DNA of 64,000 nucleotides from Listeria welshimeri serovar 6b str. SLCC5334 (GTDB lineage Bacteria > Bacillota > Bacilli > Lactobacillales > Listeriaceae). Numbering within the stretch: position 1 is the first letter of the stretch; every line of letters begins with the position of its first letter. The stretch spans positions 2,542,001 to 2,606,000 of the forward strand of contig NC_008555.1 of NCBI RefSeq assembly GCF_000060285.1, given 5' to 3'. The translations under genes were made by a program, and so were the position numbers. This document shows, in pieces, positions 1 through 9,034 of the stretch. The notes beneath the pieces were generated by a model. The model saw nothing but the letters and a program-made list of their open reading frames with translations. It did no database searches and was not told the origin of the DNA.

Positions 1-313
1 GCGCAGGTTGCCCACCTGTTGCCATTGGTGTAATGGTATTAAAAAACTGACCAATCATCGTAATTCGAAAAGATGAAAAAAAACGTTGATCTTTATTTGC
101 CGGTTTTGACGCTGTTTGCAATACAACTGCTTCTAAAAACCAATAAATAAACATTGCCGCAAAAGCTGCTAATAACCACCACGGATTTACCTTTAACATT
201 GAAGCAAAGAAAGTAGAGATGTCTACGCCTTGGAATTGCCAAATAATGAAACCTATACTTATAGCTAATACAATCCCAATATTAAACAGATTCTTCTTTA
301 AGCCACCACTCAA
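1..313 (-). CDS. lafC: LafC-like membrane protein, LPG synthase/flippase-like family (partial, 5' end only)
   Basis: Only the first 104 codons are in the window; the gene runs off the left edge. The start is a TTG, preceded by a GGAGTGA ribosome site that overlaps the stop codon of lafB, 6 bases upstream. The translation has two hydrophobic segments: one from about residue 8 to 21 and one at about 43-60 (WWLLAAFAAMFIYW). A stretch reading MIGQFFNTITPMATGGQP follows; this is typical of the lysylphosphatidylglycerol-synthase transmembrane family (PF03706). In Listeria this third gene of the laf operon is LafC, which affects lipoteichoic acid without being a glycosyltransferase. Position and motif support the family; the exact role is inferred. 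Confidence 0.8.
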   Translation of the reverse strand, partial: MSGGLKKNLFNIGIVLAISIGFIIWQFQGVDISTFFASMLKVNPWWLLAAFAAMFIYWFLEAVVLQTASKPANKDQRFFSSFRITMIGQFFNTITPMATGGQPA

Positions 314-319
314 TACTCT

Positions 320-1345
320 TCACTCCTTCATTAATAACCCTTGATAAAAATCAAGCCATATCTCAGCTAAACGATCCTCTGAATAATATGCTGCACCTCG
401 CTTAGCCGCTTGAAGCATTTCATCATAATAATTAGAATCTTCCTCCAAATGTCTGATAGCCTGAATAAAACCAGGATTATCCACTTCTTTCACATAATAT
501 CCAACTAAAATTTCTTCATAAAGCTCCAAATTACGAAGCACTATCGGAACATCGGAACTCATCGCTTCTAAAATCGCCATTGGAAACAACTCATTATAAG
601 ATGGCATAAAGAACACATCCGCCATATTGATACAAGCATTCATCTCTGAACGATCAATAATCCCAATGAATTTTACGTTATCTGGTGGATTATCATAGAT
701 TTTCTTCAATTCCTCATAACCAGAAGTAATTTTGCCAAAAGAAAATCCACCTGCCCAAATGAATTGAACATTAGGAAGTTGTTTAGCTACTTCAATAAAA
801 TCAAGAACTCCTTTGCGATGTTGCACCTGACCAATTCCTATAACAGTGAACTTATCTAATGGAATTCCATATTTTTTCCGAGCAAGATTTTTTTCTTCTT
901 TTGAAATAGGATAAAAACTTTTTTTAGAAACAAAGTTAGGTATATAATGAATTTTCTCTTCCGGAATATTATAAGCTGTTAGTTTTGGTATAAACGATGG
1001 ATTTACAACTACAATCTCATCCATTCGCTTATAAAAGCCAATCAGATATTTATAGAAAACAATCCGAGCTATCCAAGGTAATTTCAAACTACCTTCCATC
1101 GTCTCTGGCAAAAAATGTACATAACCCACGCGGACTCCTCGTTTTTTCTTAAAAAAAGTCGAAAGAAAAAAACGGAAATCAACAGTATGGTAATGTGTGA
1201 TATCCGATTTCTTAAAACTATTAATCTTCATATCAATCTCATTTTTATATCTTTCTTCCAGCAAGTTCACAAGTTCGCGGTAAGCAGATGCTACACCTTG
1301 ACCTTTTACTTTTTCTGCTGAAGATAGCATTGTCAACTTAATCAC
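320..1345 (-). CDS. lafB: LafB-like glycosyltransferase (GT4), glycolipid anchor galactosyltransferase
   Basis: This 341-residue GT4 (GT-B fold) glycosyltransferase has the C-terminal donor-binding signature PSYNELFPMAILEAMSS at about residues 253-269. In Listeria the second gene of this operon adds galactose to glucosyl-diacylglycerol, giving the Gal-Glc-DAG anchor of lipoteichoic acid; it acts at the inner face of the membrane. The start is GTG, and it overlaps the 3' end of lafA by 8 bases, which implies translational coupling. Substrate assignment rests on operon position and recalled Listeria biochemistry rather than on residues that could be read for specificity. Confidence 0.85.
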   Translation of the reverse strand: MIKLTMLSSAEKVKGQGVASAYRELVNLLEERYKNEIDMKINSFKKSDITHYHTVDFRFFLSTFFKKKRGVRVGYVHFLPETMEGSLKLPWIARIVFYKYLIGFYKRMDEIVVVNPSFIPKLTAYNIPEEKIHYIPNFVSKKSFYPISKEEKNLARKKYGIPLDKFTVIGIGQVQHRKGVLDFIEVAKQLPNVQFIWAGGFSFGKITSGYEELKKIYDNPPDNVKFIGIIDRSEMNACINMADVFFMPSYNELFPMAILEAMSSDVPIVLRNLELYEEILVGYYVKEVDNPGFIQAIRHLEEDSNYYDEMLQAAKRGAAYYSEDRLAEIWLDFYQGLLMKE

Positions 1346-2621
1346 GCCGCGACGACCTCTCTTTCCTGTGAACGTGCGCTGAAGATGATAAAGAAAATAC
1401 TTGAGAAGCTATTTTACTTTTTATCAAAGTCGGCTTTGTTTTAATAGTGCCATTTTGTCGCTTTACTCGGTAAATTTCACACACTTCATTATATGTTGAT
1501 TCAATATTAAGACCAAATTGATCTGCAGAAATTGATTCTACTTTCACTCTTCCATTTGATGCTACAAGGGTAGCTGTATTTTTGTCAGAAAGTATTTGAA
1601 TTAAAAGTCCTGCGAGCTCAACATCTTTATCGAAAAGAAAAGCCGTTTCTTTATCAGTTAAAAATCCTTCGATACTTTCATCGCGCTTTGCAACAACTGG
1701 TAATGAAGCCGCCATCGCCTCTGCATAAGTCAATCCTTGTGTTTCAGTTGTTGAAGCACTAACAAATAGATCTCCTAATTGGTAATATAAGCTAATATTT
1801 TCCCAATCAACCGCGCCTGTGAAAATAACATTATTTTTTAATTGTTTAGCTTCTACTAATTTTTCTAAGTCTCGACGAACTGGGCCATCCCCTACAATCA
1901 CCAATTTCGCATTAGGGGTAGCTTGTATAACTTCTGGCATCGCATGAATAATCGCATCTATATTTTTTTCTTGTGCAATTCTACCTAATGAAAGGATTAC
2001 CGCGTCATTCATTCCAATTCCTAGCGATTTCTTTAAATCTATAATTCGCTGTTTTTCAACCGGGGCAAAAGAAGAAATATCAGTACCTGTTGGAATAGTA
2101 TACATTAATTTATGGATACCTTGCTCCTCCAAATGATGCCTTACTTTTGCTGTTGGAGTAATGATTGCATCGTAACTATCACAAAATGATTTAGTCATTT
2201 TTCCAACCATTGAAGGCGTTAAAATTTTTCCTTTCGCAATATAATGTAAGTAATCAACATACATTGTGTGGTAAGTGTGGATAGATGGGATATTATATTT
2301 CTTAGCAATTCGCTTGCCTAAAAGTCCAAGTGAAAACTCAGTATGCGTATGTATAATATCAAGATTCAAACGCCCCACTAACTTAATAAACTTATTCATT
2401 CCTGCAAATGCTACGCGACGTTCTGGAAAAAAGATAAACGGAATACTAGGCAAACGAAATACACGTCCCTCTTCGCTTTTTCTATCAGCATTAGGATCGG
2501 TGGTTGTAAAAATATATACAGTGTGTCCTTGTTTTTTTAATTCGTTTTCCATAATCATTATCGATGTAGCTACACCGCTGATTTGCGGACTGTAGGTATC
2601 CGTAAAAATCCCTATATTCAT
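1338..2621 (-). CDS. lafA: LafA-like diacylglycerol glucosyltransferase (GT4)
   Basis: This 427-residue protein begins MNIGIFTDTYSPQISGVATS, the glycine-rich N-terminal acceptor loop of processive and diacylglycerol GT4 enzymes. It carries the C-terminal donor motif STTETQGLTYAEAMAASLPVV. LafA transfers glucose from UDP-glucose to diacylglycerol, the first step in making the lipoteichoic acid glycolipid anchor. It is the first gene of the lafA-lafB-lafC operon and has an extended -10 promoter about 50 bases upstream. Length and N-terminal motif fit the family well. The order of LafA and LafB activities is taken from the EGD-e literature from memory. Confidence 0.87.
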   Translation of the reverse strand: MNIGIFTDTYSPQISGVATSIMIMENELKKQGHTVYIFTTTDPNADRKSEEGRVFRLPSIPFIFFPERRVAFAGMNKFIKLVGRLNLDIIHTHTEFSLGLLGKRIAKKYNIPSIHTYHTMYVDYLHYIAKGKILTPSMVGKMTKSFCDSYDAIITPTAKVRHHLEEQGIHKLMYTIPTGTDISSFAPVEKQRIIDLKKSLGIGMNDAVILSLGRIAQEKNIDAIIHAMPEVIQATPNAKLVIVGDGPVRRDLEKLVEAKQLKNNVIFTGAVDWENISLYYQLGDLFVSASTTETQGLTYAEAMAASLPVVAKRDESIEGFLTDKETAFLFDKDVELAGLLIQILSDKNTATLVASNGRVKVESISADQFGLNIESTYNEVCEIYRVKRQNGTIKTKPTLIKSKIASQVFSLSSSAHVHRKERSSRRD

Positions 2622-2671
2622 TGCTATCGCCTACTCTCTTCCTCGTTGGTTCATTCATCATTTAGTATATT

Positions 2672-2680
2672 ATTATAGCA
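2672..2680 (-). promoter_or_regulatory. Extended -10 promoter for lafA operon
   Basis: The minus strand reads TGCTATAAT, an extended -10 element about 50 bases before the lafA start. No good -35 hexamer is present, which is normal for extended -10 promoters. The rest of the 322-base gap between lafA and fbaA holds only the fbaA terminator. Confidence 0.55.
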
Positions 2681-2873
2681 TAACTCTAGTCATACGTATT
2701 ATATATTCCATTACATTATGTCTGATTTATATAAATAAAACATGCGCCTGAGGCATGATTTTTAATCGGGAAATTTAATATTTTTACTATTTTTAAACAA
2801 AAGCTATTGTTATCATACCATATTCGCCTTGATAACGATAATTAATTTCCTTCTATAAGTATTAAAGCTTAAC

Positions 2874-2918
2874 ACAAAAAATAACTGGCAAAATCAGCGA
2901 GTGATTCTAACCAGTTAT
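2874..2918 (-). terminator. Rho-independent terminator of fbaA
   Basis: ATAACTGG (2881-2888) and CCAGTTAT (2911-2918) form a perfect 8-bp stem. On the minus strand it is followed by a run of T residues at 2875-2880. It lies 25 bases after the fbaA stop. Confidence 0.85.
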
Positions 2919-2943
2919 CTTTTATATCATCATAAAGTTCGTC

Positions 2944-3798
2944 TTACGCTTTACCGTTAGAACCAAACTCTTGAATTTTTTCTGTAACAGTTTTGATAAT
3001 CGCGTCCACACCAGGGCCGATTACTTTACGTGGATCATAAACTTTGTCATCTGTAGCTAATTTTTCGCGAACAGCTGCAGTCCAAACGATTTGGCATTCA
3101 GTGTTAACGTTGATTTTGCTATGACCTAGTTCAATTGCTTTTTTGATTTGGTGTTCAGGAATTCCAGAACCACCGTGAAGTACAAGTGGAGCACCTGTAA
3201 GTTCGGAGATTTCTTTCATTTCGTCAAAACCAAGAACAGGTTCGCCGTGGTAAGGACCGTGAACAGAACCTAACGCTGCAGCAAGTGCATCAATGTTAGC
3301 TTCTTTAACAACACGTAAACATTCTTGTGGATCAGCATAGTTGATTCCACCAGTAACTCCGTCTTCGTCTCCACCAACAGTTCCAATTTCCGCTTCTACA
3401 GATACGCCTTTAGCATGCGCATAATCAACAACTTGTTTAGTCATTGCAATATTTTCGTCGATTGGGTGGTGAGAACCGTCGATCATTACAGAAGAGAATC
3501 CTGCATCGATAGCCGCTTTACAAGAATCAAAGCTTGAACCATGATCAAGGTGAATCGCAACAGGTACAGTGATTTTCAGGTCTTCTACAAGTCCTTCAGT
3601 CATTTTTACAACTGTTTTGAATCCTCCCATGTATTTAGCAGCTCCTTCAGAAACTCCTAAAATAACTGGTGCTTTTTCTGCTTCTGCAGCTTTCAAAATA
3701 GCTTGAGTCCATTCAAGGTTGTTGATGTTGAATTGACCAACAGCATATTTTCCAGCTAATGCTTTTTTCAGCATGTCTGTCATGTTAACGATAGGCAT
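2944..3798 (-). CDS. fbaA: Class II fructose-1,6-bisphosphate aldolase
   Basis: This 284-residue, zinc-dependent class II aldolase cleaves fructose 1,6-bisphosphate into glyceraldehyde 3-phosphate and dihydroxyacetone phosphate in glycolysis. Visible family motifs are [10 protein letters not shown] (zinc-binding His and catalytic Asp at about residues 82-91), the [13 protein letters not shown] loop, and the phosphate-binding [10 protein letters not shown] and INVNTECQ segments. Length matches Bacillus FbaA. The gene is monocistronic, with its own terminator downstream. A ribosome site rich in GGAGG precedes the ATG. Codon usage is biased as expected for a highly expressed gene. Confidence 0.97.
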   Translation of the reverse strand: MPIVNMTDMLKKALAGKYAVGQFNINNLEWTQAILKAAEAEKAPVILGVSEGAAKYMGGFKTVVKMTEGLVEDLKITVPVAIHLDHGSSFDSCKAAIDAGFSSVMIDGSHHPIDENIAMTKQVVDYAHAKGVSVEAEIGTVGGDEDGVTGGINYADPQECLRVVKEANIDALAAALGSVHGPYHGEPVLGFDEMKEISELTGAPLVLHGGSGIPEHQIKKAIELGHSKINVNTECQIVWTAAVREKLATDDKVYDPRKVIGPGVDAIIKTVTEKIQEFGSNGKA

Positions 3799-3965
3799 AA
3801 TACAATTTCCTCCCTCAGGAATTTAGGAAAACCATTTTGATTTCCCCTAAGATTTGAATTTCCGCCGTGAAAAATAGTGGCAGCTATTTTCCCCTAACAA
3901 ACCTATGATAACAGATTTGTGATGAATTTACCATAAAAACAAGAAAATTTTCTGGTGTAAACGCT

Positions 3966-4886
3966 TTAGCCTCTAAGGCGGGCTGAAATCCTATTTTTAT
4001 CCGCAAATACTTCTAGTGCCTCTGGTATTACTTCAATTGTGTATGGTGCTTTTCCGCCGTAAACACCATCATAACTTACATTTAAATCTGCTTCACTTTT
4101 GATAGTGACCTTATTGGTACGTGTGTGAATGACATACGGACTATTTAAGTGTGTACCTTTCTTTATTGAAGCGAATAATTGGAATAATTTTTTAGGAGAT
4201 ACTTTCTTTAAAATGAGTAATTCAAACATGCCACTATTTAGTTCAGCTGGAGGACATAATGTTTCCATTCCTCCTATCGAGTTTGATTTATTTACAAAAA
4301 ACAGCAGGATTTCTCCGCTAAAAATCTTATCATTGTATGTAATTTCCACTTGAATTGGCGATAAATTGGGAAGCATTGTTAAGCCGCTAAAAAGATAAGC
4401 TAATCTACCCCATTTAGATTTCATGGATTCTTTGACGGCATAAGTTATTTCGGTTATTTTCCCACCGGCTGCATTATTAATAAAAAATTCGGTTTCATTA
4501 GCTTTCCCAATGTCCACCCGAACAGTTTCTTGTTTAGCAATAATGTGCAATGCTTCAAGTGGATTTTTGGCACAATTTAAAGCTCTAGCATAATCATTTG
4601 TCGTTCCAACTGGTAAAATACCTAATTTCGGCGGATTTTCAACTTGCATTAAACCGTTAACCACTTCATTCACAGTCCCATCTCCGCCTGCTGCAATCAC
4701 AATATCAAACCCATTTTCTGCTGCATGTTTAGCAATCGCTGTAGTACTTTTCGGTACGGGTGTAGAAGGCACTAAAGTTACTTCAAAATCTGCTTCTGTT
4801 AAAATTTTTTCTGCATCCGGAAGTAATTTTCTGAACTTATTTTTTCCAGCTGCCGGATTGTATATTATCATTGCTTTCTTCTGCAA
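3966..4886 (-). CDS. Diacylglycerol/lipid kinase, DagK (DgkB/YegS) family
   Basis: This 306-residue protein has the DagK catalytic-domain signature: IIYNPAAGKN at the N terminus, AAGGDGTVNEVVNGL at about residues 65-80, and GILPVGTTNDYARAL just after. Overall it resembles Bacillus DgkB, which phosphorylates diacylglycerol released during lipoteichoic acid synthesis. The neighbouring glycolipid genes make a lipid-recycling role attractive, but Listeria has several members of this family and the substrate is not shown. The start is TTG (4884-4886), with an AGAGGG ribosome site at good spacing. It is transcribed divergently from ami. Confidence 0.88.
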   Translation of the reverse strand: MQKKAMIIYNPAAGKNKFRKLLPDAEKILTEADFEVTLVPSTPVPKSTTAIAKHAAENGFDIVIAAGGDGTVNEVVNGLMQVENPPKLGILPVGTTNDYARALNCAKNPLEALHIIAKQETVRVDIGKANETEFFINNAAGGKITEITYAVKESMKSKWGRLAYLFSGLTMLPNLSPIQVEITYNDKIFSGEILLFFVNKSNSIGGMETLCPPAELNSGMFELLILKKVSPKKLFQLFASIKKGTHLNSPYVIHTRTNKVTIKSEADLNVSYDGVYGGKAPYTIEVIPEALEVFADKNRISARLRG

Positions 4887-5202
4887 ATTACCGTTCCCTC
4901 TTTCCTATAGATATTGTTTAGTGTCCTATTTCGTCCCACAGATGTCAACTTGTTTGACTGAAAGAGTGACTAAGTTGATTGAGAGGGCTTTTTACCTATT
5001 ACAAATCACACGCTTGATGCGCATCAAAGTTACATTTTGGGATACCATATTGAAATTTTATTGCTTTTGCATTAAAAAACATGCGTAAATAGGTTCATTG
5101 TTGCCAATTCCCATTGACTACAACCTAACGTGTTGTCATAATTAGTATAAGAATTACTTTATTTCTTATAATAAGTAATGTAGTTAGGAGAGGATTAAAA
5201 CT
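4887..5202. other. Divergent intergenic region, lipid kinase / ami
   Basis: This 316-base region holds the ribosome sites of both flanking genes. On the plus strand a TATAAT box at 5167-5172 lies about 30 bases before the ami start, but no convincing -35 is 16-18 bases upstream. A TTGACA is present on the minus strand near 4950 without a good -10. No coding region or hairpin was recognised. Confidence 0.5.
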
Positions 5203-7017
5203 TTGAAAAAATTAGTAAAATCGGCGGTTGTTTTTGCAAGCCTTGCTTTTATTGGCGCCTCCGCTACCATGATTACAGAAAATGCAAGTGCTGCTTCCAT
5301 TGATACAGTACAAAAAGTAGACGATCAATCTATTTATATCCCAAAAGGTATTAGAGACGGGACTGCGACGGAAGAACACGATGGCTTTGAAGATGAAACT
5401 AATAGCGTACTGAAGGAAGTACCTTTACTACGAGCAGCAGGATATCCTGACGTCAATTCTTATATTAAAACAAACAAATTTTCTACCGCTTCCATTGAAA
5501 AACAATTAAAAAGTCAATTTCCCAAGTTTAACTATCGGAATGGTTACGGCAAACCAGAGGGAATTGTTATCCATGAAACAGCTAATAATTCTTCCACTAT
5601 TACAGGTGAAATTAACTATATGAGTACGAACTACAATAACGCTTTTGTTCATGCATTTGTAGATAAATCTCGTATTATTCAAATTCATCCTACTGAAAAT
5701 GGTGTCTGGGGAGCCGGTCAATATGCCAATGCTCGTTTTATCCAAGTCGAACTAGTGCGCTCCAAAACTTTTGATGAATTTTCCCGTTCTATAAATAACT
5801 ATGCTTATTATACCGCGTATCTTTTAGATCAATACAAGCTCCCAGTAGACAGCGCACATAGTGATGGTAAAGGGACTGTCTGGTCACATGATGCCGTAAC
5901 TCGTTATTTAGGTGGAACCACTCACACCGATCCCGTAGGCTATTTCAACCAATGGGGTTATAATTTTAATAGTTTTGTTACTTTAGTTAATGAAAAGTAT
6001 AAGGCAATTCAATCTAGTAAAGTGACTTATGATAAAATCGAATATGATAAAGGCGTTACCGCTTATGCACGAGTAAAAACTGCTCCCGGAAATGCTGTTT
6101 GGACGAAACCATACAAAACAGAAGGCGCTAAAGGCATTAATCCACTTTCTGTATATGTCGGCAAAAATATGCGTATCTTACGTGAAGCTAAAACACCAAT
6201 AACTACTTGGTATCAGTTTAGCATTGATGGTAAAACAATCGGATGGGTCGATACTCGCGCTCTGGATACATTTTATAAGCAGAGCATGGAAAAACCGGCC
6301 AATTTAACACGTTATGTACTTGCCAACAAAGCCAACGAAGCTTACTATAAAGTTCCTGTCGCGGATTCAGCGGTCAAATGGGGCACTTTATCCACTTACA
6401 AAAATCAAAAGTTAACAGTTGATAGACAAGCTACTATTGAAGGACAACTATGGTACCGAATAAAAACAAGTTCTACCTTCATCGGATGGACGAAAGCAGC
6501 CAATTTAACAACTGTTTCTCCAGTCGATAAAATCGAATACGATAAAGGCGTTACCGCTTATGCACGAGTAAAAACTGCTCCCGGAAATGCTGTTTGGACG
6601 AAACCATACAAAACAGAAGGAGCTAAAGGCGTTAACCCACTTTCTGTATATGTCGGCAAAAATATGCGTATCTTACGCGAAGCCAAAACACCAATAACCA
6701 CTTGGTATCAGTTTAGCATTGATGGTAAAACAATCGGATGGGTCGATACCCGCGCTCTGAATACGTTTTATAAGCAGAGCATGGAAAAACCGGCCAATTT
6801 AACACGTTATGTACTTGCCAACAAAGCCAACGAAGCTTACTATAAAGTTCCTGTCGCGGATTCAGCGGTTAAATGGGGCACTTTATCCACTTACAAAAAT
6901 CAAAAGTTAACAGTTGATAGACAAGCTACTATTGAAGGACAACTATGGTACCGAATAAAAACAAGTTCTACCTTTATCGGGTGGACGAAAGCGGCAAACC
7001 TTAGTACTAGCAAATAA
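5203..7017 (+). CDS. ami: Autolysin/adhesin Ami: N-acetylmuramoyl-L-alanine amidase with four GW modules
   Basis: This 604-residue surface autolysin cleaves the amide bond between muramic acid and the stem peptide. It has a signal peptide (about residues 1-31, ending NASAA). An Amidase_2 domain follows at about 115-260, with likely zinc ligands His124 (IVIHET), His229 (SHDAV) and His241 (HTDP). The rest is four GW modules (two near-identical 165-residue pairs, from about residue 277 and 442) that tether the protein to lipoteichoic acid. The start is TTG after AGGAGAGG. From memory, EGD-e Ami is much longer (about 917 residues, eight GW modules), so this is a short allele. The gene is monocistronic and plus strand. 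Confidence 0.93.
   Translation: MKKLVKSAVVFASLAFIGASATMITENASAASIDTVQKVDDQSIYIPKGIRDGTATEEHDGFEDETNSVLKEVPLLRAAGYPDVNSYIKTNKFSTASIEKQLKSQFPKFNYRNGYGKPEGIVIHETANNSSTITGEINYMSTNYNNAFVHAFVDKSRIIQIHPTENGVWGAGQYANARFIQVELVRSKTFDEFSRSINNYAYYTAYLLDQYKLPVDSAHSDGKGTVWSHDAVTRYLGGTTHTDPVGYFNQWGYNFNSFVTLVNEKYKAIQSSKVTYDKIEYDKGVTAYARVKTAPGNAVWTKPYKTEGAKGINPLSVYVGKNMRILREAKTPITTWYQFSIDGKTIGWVDTRALDTFYKQSMEKPANLTRYVLANKANEAYYKVPVADSAVKWGTLSTYKNQKLTVDRQATIEGQLWYRIKTSSTFIGWTKAANLTTVSPVDKIEYDKGVTAYARVKTAPGNAVWTKPYKTEGAKGVNPLSVYVGKNMRILREAKTPITTWYQFSIDGKTIGWVDTRALNTFYKQSMEKPANLTRYVLANKANEAYYKVPVADSAVKWGTLSTYKNQKLTVDRQATIEGQLWYRIKTSSTFIGWTKAANLSTSK
6031..7012 (+). repeat. Tandem 495-bp repeat encoding paired GW modules in ami
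   Basis: Two copies start at 6031 and 6526, a period of 495 bases (165 codons). They are almost identical at the DNA level, with only scattered, mostly silent differences. Each copy encodes two GW modules (IGWVD and IGWTK signatures). The similarity implies recent duplication or gene conversion. Confidence 0.93.
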
Positions 7018-7022
7018 AGTAA

Positions 7023-7052
7023 AAAAGACCGCATAGCCCAAGATTGGCTAAG
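7023..7052. terminator. Bidirectional terminator between ami and pyrG
   Basis: AAGACCGC pairs with GCGGTCTT, with an inner TAGCC/GGCTA stem. T runs flank it on both strands. It serves convergent ami and pyrG. Confidence 0.9.
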
Positions 7053-7069
7053 CGGTCTTTTTTGTAGTT

Positions 7070-8668
7070 TTATTTATTATCCAAAGCTGCACCAACAAAG
7101 TCTTTAAACAAGCTTTGTGGACGGTTAGGACGAGAAATGAATTCTGGGTGATATTGACATGCGACAAACCAAGGATGGTCAGTTAATTCTACCACTTCAA
7201 CTAGACGTCCATCTGGGCTTGTTGCGGAAACAATCATGCCAGCTTCTTCCATTTGTTCTCTGTATTCGTTATTAAACTCATAACGATGACGGTGACGCTC
7301 TTCTACAAGGGTTTTGCCATATGCAGCCTCTGTTTTTGTTCCTTGCTTGATACGCGCTGGATACAAGCCTAAACGAAGCGTCCCACCCATGTTTTCGATA
7401 TTTTTTTGTTCTGGTAATAAATCAATGATATTATGGTTTGTTTCTGGTTCGATTTCTGCAGAATGCGCTCCTTCAAGTCCAAGTACGTTACGAGCAAATT
7501 CAACAGTTGCTAGTTGCATACCTAAACAAATACCAAAGTAAGGAACTTTATTTACGCGCGCATATTCGATAGCGGCAATTTTACCTTCAATAGCACGATC
7601 TCCAAAGCCACCAGGAACTAGTATTCCATCCACGTCTTTCATGATTTCAGCAACATTTTCTTTTGTTACTTTTTCAGAATCAATCCAGTCAATTTCGATT
7701 TCTGCATCATGGTCATATCCTGCATGACGAAGTGCTTCTGCTACAGAAAGGTAAGCATCTTGCAAGGAAACATATTTACCAACTAAACCGATACGAACTT
7801 TTTTGGAAAGGTTTTTCACGCGATGTACTAAGTTTTTCCAATCAGTCATTTCGGCTTGTGGTGCTTCTAGTTGCAAGTGTTCTAAGACGATATCATCCAT
7901 TTTTTGTTTTTGTAAAGAAAGTGGTACGTTATAAAGTGTTTCTTCATCACGAGATTCAATAACCTCAGAAGCTTTAATATCACAAAATAGCGCAATCTTA
8001 TCTTTCATTTCTTGTGAAACTGGTTGCTCTGTACGAACAACAATAATGTTTGGCTGAATTCCTAAACTACGAAGCTCTTTAACACTATGTTGTGTGGGTT
8101 TAGTTTTCATTTCGCCAGCTGCTTTGATGTATGGAATTAAAGTTGTATGGATATAAAGTACGTTTTCCGCACCAACATCCCCTTTAATTTGACGAATAGC
8201 TTCTAGGAACGGTAAGGATTCGATGTCCCCAACTGTTCCACCAATTTCCGTGATAATGATATCTGAATTAGTCATGCGAGCTGCACGGAAAACACGATCT
8301 TTTAATTCGTTTGTAATATGCGGAATAACTTGCACCGTTCCACCTAAGTAATCCCCGCGACGTTCTTTTTTAATAACTTCTGAGTAAACTTTACCAGTTG
8401 TAACGTTACTGTATTTATTCAAGTTAATATCGATAAAACGTTCGTAATGGCCAAGGTCCAAGTCTGTTTCTGCGCCGTCATCCGTCACATAAACTTCCCC
8501 GTGTTGGTATGGACTCATAGTTCCTGGATCCACATTGATGTATGGATCAAACTTTTGAATAGTTACACTAAGTCCACGATTTTTCAGCAAACGTCCGAGT
8601 GATGCTGCTGTGATTCCTTTTCCGATTGACGAAACTACGCCACCTGTAACGAAAATATACTTTGTCAT
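7070..8668 (-). CDS. pyrG: CTP synthase
   Basis: This 532-residue enzyme converts UTP, ATP and glutamine to CTP, the last step of pyrimidine nucleotide synthesis. The N-terminal synthetase domain starts [18 protein letters not shown]. The C-terminal class I glutamine amidotransferase domain contains [10 protein letters not shown] with the catalytic Cys, and the His-Glu pair in YHPEF near the end. An upstream in-frame extension is open for 39 codons, but the start at MTKY is chosen because GGAAGGAG precedes it and family length fits. Expression is probably controlled by the leader described at 8812-8893. Confidence 0.97.
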   Translation of the reverse strand: MTKYIFVTGGVVSSIGKGITAASLGRLLKNRGLSVTIQKFDPYINVDPGTMSPYQHGEVYVTDDGAETDLDLGHYERFIDINLNKYSNVTTGKVYSEVIKKERRGDYLGGTVQVIPHITNELKDRVFRAARMTNSDIIITEIGGTVGDIESLPFLEAIRQIKGDVGAENVLYIHTTLIPYIKAAGEMKTKPTQHSVKELRSLGIQPNIIVVRTEQPVSQEMKDKIALFCDIKASEVIESRDEETLYNVPLSLQKQKMDDIVLEHLQLEAPQAEMTDWKNLVHRVKNLSKKVRIGLVGKYVSLQDAYLSVAEALRHAGYDHDAEIEIDWIDSEKVTKENVAEIMKDVDGILVPGGFGDRAIEGKIAAIEYARVNKVPYFGICLGMQLATVEFARNVLGLEGAHSAEIEPETNHNIIDLLPEQKNIENMGGTLRLGLYPARIKQGTKTEAAYGKTLVEERHRHRYEFNNEYREQMEEAGMIVSATSPDGRLVEVVELTDHPWFVACQYHPEFISRPNRPQSLFKDFVGAALDNK

Positions 8669-8811
8669 GTTAAAAAAATCTACTCCTTCCTGAAATGAAA
8701 AACTTGCAGGGTTCTGACGATTTTCCTGCTGGGGTGGGAAATTGCCAGATAAAACAATATTGTGATTATCTCTCTCATGCACCAATCACAATTTCAAGTA
8801 TTTTGTAAACC

Positions 8812-8893
8812 AAAATAAAAAACACTCCGCCTACTTCATAAAAGTAAGGGAGCGCTGATTCTCATAAATATCCGTCCCTATAAAAGGGAGCCC
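8812..8893 (-). promoter_or_regulatory. pyrG leader: CTP-sensing attenuator (reiterative G initiation)
   Basis: The predicted transcript begins GGGCUCCC (minus strand, 8893 downward). A terminator hairpin follows: 5' arm CGCUCCCUUACUU, loop UUAUG, 3' arm AAGUAGGCGGAGUG with one bulged C, then U residues at 8812-8822. In Bacillus pyrG, low CTP causes extra G residues to be added at the GGG start, and the poly-G tail pairs with the pyrimidine-rich terminator arm. All the needed parts are visible here. The mechanism is inferred by analogy. Confidence 0.85.
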
Positions 8894-8929
8894 AAATAAA
8901 ATACTACTAATGATAGCGTGATAAGTCAA
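8894..8929 (-). promoter_or_regulatory. SigA promoter of pyrG
   Basis: On the minus strand, TTGACT (8924-8929), a 17-base spacer and TAGTAT (8901-8906) are followed 7 bases later by the GGG start at 8893. Confidence 0.85.
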
Positions 8930-8970
8930 GCCTTTATTTTTTGAAAACGCCATCAATCCATGAAGGAAGC

Positions 8971-9022
8971 TAAAAAAAATCAGATAGACACATTCCTACA
9001 AAATAGGTGCATTTATCTGATT
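8971..9022 (-). terminator. Terminator of rpoE
   Basis: AATCAGATA (8979-8987) pairs with TATCTGATT (9014-9022). An inner imperfect stem and a run of T residues on the minus strand (8972-8979) complete it. Confidence 0.85.
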
Positions 9023-9034
9023 AACATTTAGTTA

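Noticed and set aside
3955-3968. TGTAAACGCTTTAG near the end of the lipid kinase gene as a cre site
   Set aside because: Two mismatches at the 3' end and it lies downstream of a coding region, more than 100 bases from the fbaA start on the wrong side.
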